Shown in pieces: positions 18,901 to 24,803 of a stretch of DNA of 37,097 bases (positions within the stretch are counted from its first letter, which is position 1; the number at the start of each line of letters is the position of its first letter). Both the position numbers and the translations under genes were made by a program. Source of the DNA: an uncultured Verrucomicrobiota bacterium (GTDB lineage Bacteria > Verrucomicrobiota > Verrucomicrobiia > Verrucomicrobiales > DEV007). The DNA lies in contig CABXDI010000013.1 in assembly GCA_902510815.1 (NCBI GenBank), positions 1 to 37,097 on the forward strand, given 5' to 3'. The notes under the pieces are model-generated. The model was not told the DNA's origin. It ran no database searches and saw only the letters and a program-made list of their open reading frames with translations.

Positions 18901-21900
18901 TCAATGTTGATTGACGTAGCTCCGTTTGTGGCTTCACCGTCCGACTTGATACTTAATAATGTTTGGGTGGTGTCCATTGATGACAAAACATCATCAGTAA
19001 TGTGAACCAGGCTTAAGTCGTAAATTATGTTGCCAGTTCCACCATCTTCAATGCCCCATGACTTTGTGTTCCATGCGTCTATAAAGAAGACGCCTGTTCT
19101 GTTCGCTGTAAATGTCATCTGGGCATGTCCGTCCTTAATTGTTTCAATCCAAACGCTAGCGTCGTGATTTCCATGAATATACTTTTGGTTGTCTCTAAAA
19201 TAGACACCGGACTCTGTGAATAGTTTTATGCTAGGCCTGTGGAAGTGGTGAGTCATGATATCAATCTTGTAGGTATTACCCGCCACTAAATTAGTTTTAA
19301 ACCAATCTCCATCACCACCGTGAGTACCCCAAAGTAGGTCCTCATTAGCACCATCCTCTACATGTTTTTCCCATGTGCCTGATGCGGTACCACCAACCTC
19401 TATGACTCCGCTCGTGGACATGTTTTCTTTTTGGTCATCCAGAACATGGGTGACAGTGAAGTCAACATTTCCAGTAATGTTTGATGAAGCCTCAAGATAA
19501 AAATCTCGAGGTTCGTTATCGTTTTCAAAGCGGTTTTGAGGTACCGAATAAACATAAGTTGAGCTTTTTGATTCATCATCATAACCGCCTCCTGGTTTTC
19601 CCCATTTTCTGTCATATTTCCACTTCCAGAGATCACCCTTTGGTTTACCATATTCGTCGTAAACTCTTATGAGAGGTGATTGACGGCTATAGGAAAGGTT
19701 AGCATCTCCTTCGAGTTCAATTTTATAACTCTCTCCTGGGATCATTTGAACTGAATACCAGTCTTTGTCCCCGCCATAATCCATGACTGAAGTTATTTTT
19801 TCTCCGAATGTGTAAGGTGTGGCAGTTTCTTTTGTTTCACCAATAGTGTCATTAGCAGCAAGGCTATCTAATTCAGCCATTGAGATGTTGTAACCTCCCT
19901 TGGCTCCCCAATGAGTTCCAATTTCAACGAAGTATGGTGCTGTGTATTTTGGAGTCCAGTCGATTACTATTTCCTGCTCGTTCTCACTAACACCGTGGTA
20001 ATGCTGAGAGATGATGCCTGTAGGTAATTCAACCATTCCAAATCTATATCTTCCAGTAATGAAAGTGTATCCGGACTCGGTAGCTGAAATGTCTCCAGAA
20101 AGTTTTCCTGAAAGTGTGGTCGCTTCTTTTTGAGCTTCTTCAGATACTTCAAATGTTGAACCATTGGTAAAAATGATAGTTGTTCCTTTATCTACTATAG
20201 TCGAGAGAGGGTTTATTTGTATCGTAGAGTCTCCATCTGAAGCGTCTGCTGTCGCCATATATACACTGTAATAAGCACCTTCATCATCAGCAATGTTGCC
20301 GCTCAGTGTACCTGTTAGTGTTGTGTGGGTGACTAAGGCTTCTTGTGATAAAGTGAACGTGGATCCACTTTCAAAGTTGATGATCGTTCCGACTCTTAAA
20401 TAATTGCCCATAGGATCCACATTAATAGTGGTGGCTCCATCTGTTTTTGCGCCGTCTGCAATGATGCTCGCTTGTGGAGTGGTAGTTTCTGCTTCTACTT
20501 GGAAATAGAAAGTTCCAGTTTCTGTTGCTGTGAATAGCATTTCAGCATCTTTAAACTTAGTTCCTTGATGTGATGAACTTACGCCAGCGTTGTTGTTGGC
20601 ATTCTTGATAAATTGACCATCTGGTCCATAAATAGAAAACTTTGGATCGGGTAGTGCCCTATTGAGATTACTTGGACGTCCAACGACATTAATTTGATAG
20701 ACTCGTCCCTCCTTAAGATCAGCTGCGATCCAATCCTTATCTCCATAAGTGATGATAGCTCCAATGCTATTTACTCCATCCCCATCTAATGCTGGGAACT
20801 TATAGGATTTCGCAGGATTATCACCGATTTCACGAGTGTAAGCATTCTCCTGACTGCCGATACCAGAAAGGGATCGTTGCAGCCAATAATTTGATGGTAC
20901 TTGTGGTCCGTTAAGTTTGAGCCAGCTACCTAAAGGGGCGCTGTAATCCGAGTTATTCACATCAGTTAAGTCGATCCTGAATTGATATCTTTTGCCTGCT
21001 TCGACATCGACTCTAATCCAATCAGTGTCTCCTTTGGCGTCAAGGTTTCCAGAAGTTGGTGAGGAGGTAGTGAGGATTCCAAGAGTATTTCTATTGTCTG
21101 AAAAATCATCATTGAAAAAATTTGAGTAGATTGTATACCCCATTAAATCATTAAAATCGTTTGCACTTGAGGCTCTTAAATAATAATAGCCGTCGGCTAC
21201 AGGGGTGATATTTTCCAAGCCTAAAGACCCATTTCCTACATCACCTTCAACGAGAACACCGTCACTATCGAAAAGCACTAACCTTGCATAGTCGTCTCCG
21301 AGTGAATGTTCTGAGGTTCCAAAAATATTAAAGGAATAATTATTTTGAGCTAACATATCAATCCCAAAGAAATCGAAATCCCTATTGTCTTTTGCTCCTG
21401 TTCCTTCGCCCGGGCCTGCGTAAAAAGTTCCACTGACCCTCTTTCCAGCTTGTAGGTATCCAGCATCTGTAAAATCATAGGATGCGGGTATCCATGGACT
21501 TCTACCATCTGATCTCGTGCGTCCCGGCCAGCCATCATCATCTGGGTAGATAACGTCTCCACCAAAATCATCTGACAATTCTTTAGCACTTAGATTAAAG
21601 CTTCCCGTAGCAACGTTAGCCTGATTTTCATCAATGTCCTCGTTGCTATATGCCTCAAGGAAGAAATCACCTGTATAAGGTGCTATAAAAACAATTGTAG
21701 ATTCGTCTGTAGACCCAGCACCTGAATAATTAGTAATGCTGGATTCTTCAAGAATTTCACCAGTATCATCTCTGAGAGTGAGAGAGGGTTTAGGTGCATC
21801 AATTTTTGATAATACCCATCTATAGATTTTACCCTTCTCAAGGCTGTACTTGTACCAGTCTTTATCACCATCAACTTCGATTTTCCCACTAAATTTGTCG

Positions 21901-24362
21901 GAGATGCTTTTTGTAACAGTTGTATCAATACCGCTGGGTACATCATTTGATGAAATATCACTAAAAGCGACTGGCACTCCTCTTTCAGTTAACCAAGGTC
22001 CCCAATTTGCTACAGGTCCGCCACCGCCAGTCACAACGTACTGACCAGTTCCTATACCTTCATAGTTAGGCCAGTAGGTTGGCGAGCCTGATGAAATTAC
22101 TAGGTAATAATAGCCAGCCTCTGAAGGTTTGTATTTTAATGTTCCATTTAATCCCTTACCGTTGTCATTTTCGTCTCCCATTGCCCAGTTTTGACCGTCC
22201 TTCTGCAATCCTATTTGTGTGTCGGGGAATTCACCGCCAACCTCAAACTCATACCACCTCTCTACGTTTAAATAAATTTTGATGTAGTCGACATCACCAT
22301 CAAAATCTAACTTACCAGTAAAGTTTTTGAACTTATAGTTTTCGTCAATAATCCCGTAATCAACAGTTGACGCATCCACTTGTCCTTCGGTTGGAGCATC
22401 GCCGCCAGAGCTTTGAGGTTTCACTGTATCCCCGTTAGGTTCAACATCTATAAGAGTGCCTGCATCTGTAATAAAAGTGTCAGCTGGGACATGCTCAGCA
22501 ATAATGTTAAAAGTACCAAATAGAAAATCGAGGTTATAAGCAGTGCCGGTTCCTCTTCCAAAGAAATCTAACAAGTAGTATCCAGTTGCTTTTGGTGTAA
22601 AAAATATTTCAGCGTCATCACCCATAAAGTCTCCATTATCGTTTCCTGCGAGCGAGTCATATAAAAGGCCGCCGGCTTTTGTTCTGTTCATTCTATTATT
22701 GGTGAGATTAATGCCGCTTATCTCTATAATTTCTTGAGCTGAAGCATCAAAAAACACATTGACCGTATTGCCATCTGAATCCTGTGATATAGGAATTAAA
22801 TTTCCATCACCATTTAATTTTTTTGCGTTATTAATGGCGGTGGCTATTTGGGCGGTGGTGCTAGTACCATCGTTTGCAACGTGAATATTAAGTTTGGTAT
22901 TATCTATGTCATAATTTGCGTAGGGAGTTTGTCCATCATTAATGTCGGGGAGGATCTCAAATGACATTTCCCAATCCAAACCAATTTCAGATGAAATTCC
23001 GTTCCCTGTGGGAGTACCGTCATCACTTACCTTGAATGGAATGCTGTCACCATTGATTTTCAGTAAGTACTCAACAGCAGTGTTCTCGGTTCCTACTTTT
23101 GTGCGTGACCTGTTCAAATTTGTGTTAGTAGGTACTAGGGTAGGAACATTAGATTCGACACCAATTTTAAAAGTTGAATTGTCATCTTGAGCGGGTTCTG
23201 CATCATTTGCGCTGTAGAGCCAAGATCCGGTGTGCTTATTAATGGTGACCGTTCCGAGGTCGGGTTGTTTAATTACTGAATACCTTCTTTTATCAATGTC
23301 TAAAGGCCCTAGAATCTGCATTTCGGAATCAGATAATGTGATGCCTTCCATTACAAATCTGTAGCGCTGATCCTTTTCCAACTTAAAGATTTGTTGATTT
23401 GTGGCACCGTTTTGTGTCCATCCATTGAAGGGTGAAAAGTATGGTCCACTTTCAGTGATTTCTTCTCTGAGAATTAACTTACCTTGGCTAGGCACTTCAT
23501 AGAAACTGATGGTGTCGCCGTAGCCGTCGTCCGCGGTCACAGGGTTAGGATTTTTAGAGCCGGCTATCGTAATGCTTATGTTTCGCTCGGTTCCATCAAA
23601 AGATTTAATAGTAAATTCATCCTTCACGCTCTCGGAGCCAACCGCCATTAGGTGATGGTTGCTCAGAGTAGATTCGTAATTCCAAGCACCTTCTGCAGTG
23701 AGAGTAAATTTTCCGTGGGTACCCTGTGTTTCTTGGGCTATTAATTTTGCCTCATTGGTATCTTTGTCCTTCACCCTGATGAAGCCACTTCCTTTCTCGA
23801 TTTGAGATGTTTTAGATGCTTCAATGATGTAGTCTAATTTGGACATTACTGCCGCGTCATTAGTACCTTTTATTGAAACGAGTATTTGAAATACGAATCC
23901 ATTTTCAGCAGTGAAAGAAAATAACTCCTCCCTTATTGCGCCGGCAGGCAAATCATCATGTGTTGCGGCATAATCTATTCCCGAAACCTTGTTGGCTTTG
24001 GAATTATATTTATAGGTTCCATCAGTCAATACCTCGAGGTCACCATAGAGGGATTGATTTCCAGATGAGTACGATGCCGTTACCTGTTTCTTTGTGTAGG
24101 GTAGAACAAGATTTTCATAAGCTCCTTTATTATAGGAGCCTTCTTTTTTTAAAGCGTTTCCATTTGCATTAAGGTCAGCCGTCTCATCCAGATTTATAAC
24201 CATTCCACTGGGAACATCAGGCTGTGTGTCAAGAGCATCTGCAATGCCGTCACCGTCAGTATCTTGTCCATGAAGGTGACCAGGTAAAATTACCAATAAT
24301 AATAATGTCAGTAATTGGGTCCAAAAATTTGGACGTAAATTTGTATAGGTGTTGTTTATCAT
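12939..24362 (-). CDS. Giant secreted calpain-like (C2) cysteine protease, 3807 aa
   Basis: Signal peptide at about 1-32 (QLLTLLLLVILPGHLHG), then a TSP3-like DTDGDGIADALD, VCBS-like domains (about 58-278), and about ten PPC-like domains (about 670-2270) recognisable by 'GDKDWY...L..G..Y.' segments. The calpain-type core is at about 2411-2672: QGSLGDCYLLSSL with C2437, H2614 in KHTYTYESYG, and N2639 in LRNPWG. The Cys-His and His-Asn spacings (177 and 25) are close to those of classical calpains, so the triad looks intact. Then: a Trp-rich-like domain (2697-2802), two InlB-B-like repeats (2808-2944), LamG (2950-3160), BspA-type LRRs (3182-3358), DUF5011-like Ig (3365-3440), two 'GWNLV' domains (3443-3606), an ELRG module (3618-3732) and a C-terminal SYTVQASGDLQRW domain common in Verrucomicrobia. 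Calpains are usually intracellular; this one should be exported. No RTX nonapeptides or sortase motif were seen, so the export and anchoring route is unknown. Confidence 0.93.
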   Translation of the reverse strand: MINNTYTNLRPNFWTQLLTLLLLVILPGHLHGQDTDGDGIADALDTQPDVPSGMVINLDETADLNANGNALKKEGSYNKGAYENLVLPYTKKQVTASYSSGNQSLYGDLEVLTDGTYKYNSKANKVSGIDYAATHDDLPAGAIREELFSFTAENGFVFQILVSIKGTNDAAVMSKLDYIIEASKTSQIEKGSGFIRVKDKDTNEAKLIAQETQGTHGKFTLTAEGAWNYESTLSNHHLMAVGSESVKDEFTIKSFDGTERNISITIAGSKNPNPVTADDGYGDTISFYEVPSQGKLILREEITESGPYFSPFNGWTQNGATNQQIFKLEKDQRYRFVMEGITLSDSEMQILGPLDIDKRRYSVIKQPDLGTVTINKHTGSWLYSANDAEPAQDDNSTFKIGVESNVPTLVPTNTNLNRSRTKVGTENTAVEYLLKINGDSIPFKVSDDGTPTGNGISSEIGLDWEMSFEILPDINDGQTPYANYDIDNTKLNIHVANDGTSTTAQIATAINNAKKLNGDGNLIPISQDSDGNTVNVFFDASAQEIIEISGINLTNNRMNRTKAGGLLYDSLAGNDNGDFMGDDAEIFFTPKATGYYLLDFFGRGTGTAYNLDFLFGTFNIIAEHVPADTFITDAGTLIDVEPNGDTVKPQSSGGDAPTEGQVDASTVDYGIIDENYKFKNFTGKLDFDGDVDYIKIYLNVERWYEFEVGGEFPDTQIGLQKDGQNWAMGDENDNGKGLNGTLKYKPSEAGYYYLVISSGSPTYWPNYEGIGTGQYVVTGGGGPVANWGPWLTERGVPVAFSDISSNDVPSGIDTTVTKSISDKFSGKIEVDGDKDWYKYSLEKGKIYRWVLSKIDAPKPSLTLRDDTGEILEESSITNYSGAGSTDESTIVFIAPYTGDFFLEAYSNEDIDENQANVATGSFNLSAKELSDDFGGDVIYPDDDGWPGRTRSDGRSPWIPASYDFTDAGYLQAGKRVSGTFYAGPGEGTGAKDNRDFDFFGIDMLAQNNYSFNIFGTSEHSLGDDYARLVLFDSDGVLVEGDVGNGSLGLENITPVADGYYYLRASSANDFNDLMGYTIYSNFFNDDFSDNRNTLGILTTSSPTSGNLDAKGDTDWIRVDVEAGKRYQFRIDLTDVNNSDYSAPLGSWLKLNGPQVPSNYWLQRSLSGIGSQENAYTREIGDNPAKSYKFPALDGDGVNSIGAIITYGDKDWIAADLKEGRVYQINVVGRPSNLNRALPDPKFSIYGPDGQFIKNANNNAGVSSSHQGTKFKDAEMLFTATETGTFYFQVEAETTTPQASIIADGAKTDGATTINVDPMGNYLRVGTIINFESGSTFTLSQEALVTHTTLTGTLSGNIADDEGAYYSVYMATADASDGDSTIQINPLSTIVDKGTTIIFTNGSTFEVSEEAQKEATTLSGKLSGDISATESGYTFITGRYRFGMVELPTGIISQHYHGVSENEQEIVIDWTPKYTAPYFVEIGTHWGAKGGYNISMAELDSLAANDTIGETKETATPYTFGEKITSVMDYGGDKDWYSVQMIPGESYKIELEGDANLSYSRQSPLIRVYDEYGKPKGDLWKWKYDRKWGKPGGGYDDESKSSTYVYSVPQNRFENDNEPRDFYLEASSNITGNVDFTVTHVLDDQKENMSTSGVIEVGGTASGTWEKHVEDGANEDLLWGTHGGDGDWFKTNLVAGNTYKIDIMTHHFHRPSIKLFTESGVYFRDNQKYIHGNHDASVWIETIKDGHAQMTFTANRTGVFFIDAWNTKSWGIEDGGTGNIIYDLSLVHITDDVLSSMDTTQTLLSIKSDGEATNGATSINIDALVFQTNDSTGATNSNAMLDVGSVVNFAGGGTFTLSQKALNGHTTLNGSLTGNIADDEKGFSENQATLERKNDRDWFKVKLDEGSVYEFNLIGNSLKDPELRIRDSHGKQLFYNDHINGWWNPKITYTANETGVYYVDVAGIDAGSYRVKWTNTWTPPEPLDSNDPIKFVGSEVEVPSGQASEFLNNATEHTVGNFIQDEIKLENNRKWYKMNLQQTRAYRFEQYGDSMQAPSMFIRDKNGVPVFPRPKKDKARSTGEKLVLNYDAPSTGVYYLDAGGLWSDGYQLNDSGRISGVPIGTFTIKSYDLGEATERALSWDTNIDGVLNDDDTFDKATPTNIIIGAQDTSGQIEYATFRDLYSASLTEGATYRFRISGALVNGDVDRGVKSRLFLHDTSGELLHTMTDADLDYKATSSGTYYIAVGATTGQVTGTNFRPNGVPYGYDLKLIQKRAPKTLPSASWLSELSVISSEVADAVISGNSDGLLDRAELIAILDKVKVDGITQTELTDLRILVANYKELGLNNYLVTILDNIANGDPANQYYTGRKESNLGNTARENIGNLYPGSSEQRVQRLINKWFRGLDSPATPKLYVYLDLPLFFNEARAKDIRQGSLGDCYLLSSLSAVAESTIASIDGRHPSVYPGDMFIDNGDNTYGVRMYDNYGAERWVTVDKYVPGYRSTDLRNVSTVDGETWAMMAEKAYVQLNESDNIGQDGTNRYGIGNHFGIAGGSAVMALSHITGQEASYKYISEKTDDNGEFGKAWLVAQIEAKLPLVFSTSAPCPLASSKGVKRKHTYTYESYGVVDGNTESQAGRFFLRNPWGNTHANVTWEDLKELGSNVAYLDGSRTKMTRIDPTNSAFSASDAASGQGGNDDDSGLTAVETIGSTSLYYDNQQRLYAGSNANNAQKLSINGESIQLETSGRSATSVANINGTNKLLWKKTTTKAIQVMSFNSAWQFVSSGNEITENSNDYLTTQQSFDTGDQNNIVTLTVNAANGAANFIASHGQGATTTVTAIPQDGYLFSGWSGDASGSDNPLTVTMNSDKTITAIFSAIPTVTLTVNASNGTVDYSASHLEGATTTITATPAAGYTFTGWDGDASGSDNPITITMNSNKTITALFTDKPQLPAVTAFFDFEDHSGNNIADKGNNGLNASIINPNEITIGGSGAPNGSTPTTGADFQGGFLNVTGADLSGIINDVDGQNSYTMSAWIKPSDLSGERFLFGQTEEGIHNGIRNGGFLHQAHWGADTDGVTDLSTLNGEWIHAAWVYNGATDVGTIYLNGVVDWSGDKPAPNGSGSLVIGARDGGGATYLGMVDDVAVWNEVLDSSQIAELAAGQSPINAASQGNNGQDPGDNEVPNFLQYTVNGDSVTITNCDTSATGELVIPATIEGKPVTKIGFEAFKESSLTSISIPSSVTDISERAFYNSTSLTSISIPDGVTIIKKDTFFECTSLTSITIPDSVTSIGDWVFYKCTSLTNITIPDSITSIGDGAFFNCSNLTSIIFSGNAPEIGNDTFTNVNNNAKITVSATSQGFGDTYGGLPLVDTTAPVITITSGTDTVEKGSIWTDAGASSDGGESVTSSGTVDVNTLGNYTITYTATDASGNTGSAVRTVTVVGSSVGETQTLNLKEGWNLVSFYVEASDMTTATVFAPIQEKLLQVKNLTQSFDPGNPTFLNTLLNLNVTDGYWLKVSEDVSLDVQGQVPLGASINVNSGWNLVGYPRLNGEAVANELTSLGDTVVQIKDLESSYDPNNPSFLNTLSTMTPGSGYWLNVDADGTWKVGTVIEPRLRLFGAFNPRTNNSPEEKVGPAWGKAIVYPNLGSTVQAKVSIGGKPVTEGSVVAAFVGNELRGFQDVVLNEGMSYVTLNVNLNGAEMVSYRVWNQDDNNEYLVNETMILEPGSLYGKPELLELDAVSIAGNLPHVFNVTSKPFGFSFNSTVGRSYTVQASGDLQRWKAVELFRGSGGEIRFTAKPISGEKPQFFRILVE
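14395..14700 (-). repeat. 69-bp repeats encoding BspA-type (LRR_5) leucine-rich repeats
   Basis: Repeats with a 69-bp (23-residue) period; for instance tctccgatgcttgt recurs at 14434 and 14503. They encode TSLTSITIPDSVTSIG-type units, typical of BspA-like surface LRRs that bind host or matrix proteins. Adjacent copies are similar at DNA level, suggesting recent expansion. Confidence 0.88.
16350..17130 (-). other. Calpain-like (peptidase C2) catalytic core inside the giant CDS
   Basis: It encodes residues about 2411-2672 of the 3807-aa protein. QGSLGDCYLL matches the calpain QGxxGDCW(F/Y)L motif around the nucleophile C2437. GETWAMMAEKAYVQLN matches the calpain 'LWPALLEKAYAKL' helix. HTYTYESYGV and LRNPWG supply H2614 and N2639. 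No EF-hand-rich calpain tail is present; a helical segment (LLDRAELIAILDKVKVDG) lies just before the core. Confidence 0.88.
18710..18960 (-). repeat. Third copy of the 'SLTGNIADDE' repeat
   Basis: Residues about 1802-1885 contain GATSINID, VGSVVNFAGGGTFTLSQKAL and NGSLTGNIADDEKG. This is a distant copy of the module at 20040-20470, with a Ser/Asn-rich insertion after its first strand, again between two PPC-like domains. Confidence 0.7.
20040..20470 (-). repeat. Two tandem ~65-aa 'GTLSGNIADDEG' repeats in the calpain-like giant
   Basis: Residues about 1299-1440 contain two copies of a module: 'DG.TTINVD....VGTIINF..GSTFTLSQEAL..HTTL', then 'TGTLSGNIADDEG'. The second is more diverged (GTTIIFTNGSTFEVSEEAQ, SGKLSGDISATESG). 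They interrupt the run of PPC-like domains. I do not recognise the family; the style resembles repeats in phage and surface structural proteins. Confidence 0.7.
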
Positions 24363-24398
24363 TGTGATTAATGAATGTTTAGTAGGTAATTTTTATGT

Positions 24399-24420
24399 GC
24401 ATTATTTTCATAAATAATGC
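24399..24420. promoter_or_regulatory. Perfect 8-bp inverted repeat upstream of the giant calpain gene
   Basis: gcattatt (24399-24406) and aataatgc (24413-24420) are perfect reverse complements with a 6-nt spacer. They end about 36 bp upstream of the start codon at 24362, so this could be an operator or a 5' leader hairpin. The position supports regulation; the factor is unknown. Confidence 0.4.
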
Positions 24421-24486
24421 AGACTGGATTTACAGAGATTTTGGAAATATTGCTTAAAATATTGGAATAAGTCGACACTTTGGTTG

Positions 24487-24550
24487 CGAAATAGCTTAAA
24501 AATTTAAGCCTTTTTAGTGATCGGTTTCCGAGAATTTTGTATAAAAAATA
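24487..24550. repeat. Diverged direct repeat, unit 1, with hairpin
   Basis: It is similar to 24585-24650: both run from (g/a)cgaaa(t/c)agct, through an aaaaaatttaagc hairpin and a ttccga core, to ataaaaaat. This copy contains gcttaaa-aa-tttaagc (24494-24509), a perfect 7-bp inverted repeat followed by T's. Confidence 0.6.
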
Positions 24551-24592
24551 AGATGCTATGCATTAATCTTATTACCAACGGGTTACGAAACA
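24543..24592. repeat. 50-bp intergenic direct repeat, copy A
   Basis: It matches 24708-24757 at 45 of 50 positions by hand count, with an exact 17-mer caacgggttacgaaaca at the 3' end. It overlaps the end of unit 1 and the start of unit 2, so the region looks like a decayed tandem array. Confidence 0.85.
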
Positions 24593-24650
24593 GCTAAAAA
24601 ATTTAAGCTGATTTTTGGTTATCTTCTTCCGAAGATTTTGCATAAAAAAT
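24585..24650. repeat. Diverged direct repeat, unit 2, with hairpins
   Basis: Second copy of 24487-24550. It contains cagct/agctg (24591-24610), and overlaps an agatttt/aaaatct inverted repeat (24633-24652). Confidence 0.6.
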
Positions 24651-24707
24651 CTCTAGGTCTAATCAATTGAGAAGATCTTAATGATGCGTCTTTTTGAAAG
24701 AAGTTAC

Positions 24708-24757
24708 AAAAAATAAAACGCTACGCATTAATATTATTATCAACGGGTTACGAAACA
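24708..24757. repeat. 50-bp intergenic direct repeat, copy B
   Basis: Second copy of 24543-24592, shifted by exactly 165 bp and ending 46 bp before the ATG of the GGT-family gene. It may carry a regulator site or be a remnant of a dispersed genomic repeat. Confidence 0.85.
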
Positions 24758-24803
24758 AAATAGAAGCTTTGCCTTTTTGGTTTTTTAATTAAATAATTTG
24801 AAG

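Larger units (their letters stand above)
24363..24803. promoter_or_regulatory. Divergent intergenic region between giant operon and GGT gene
   Basis: The 441 bp holds no convincing ORF and is strongly AT-rich. It must carry the promoters for both the minus-strand giant operon and the plus-strand GGT/propeller genes, but I cannot assign -35/-10 boxes with confidence. It contains diverged direct repeats and several hairpin-forming inverted repeats, listed separately. Neither flanking gene has a clear ribosome binding site. Confidence 0.6.

Noticed and set aside
1-24362. RTX nonapeptide repeats or sortase LPxTG anchor
   Set aside because: No GGxGxDxxx runs or LPxTG-helix-basic tail were seen in either giant, although the M60 protein's C-terminus is outside the window.
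24487-24757. CRISPR array or small-RNA/terminator set in the intergenic region
   Set aside because: The repeats are diverged, unequally spaced and overlap each other. The hairpins are not downstream of any gene.
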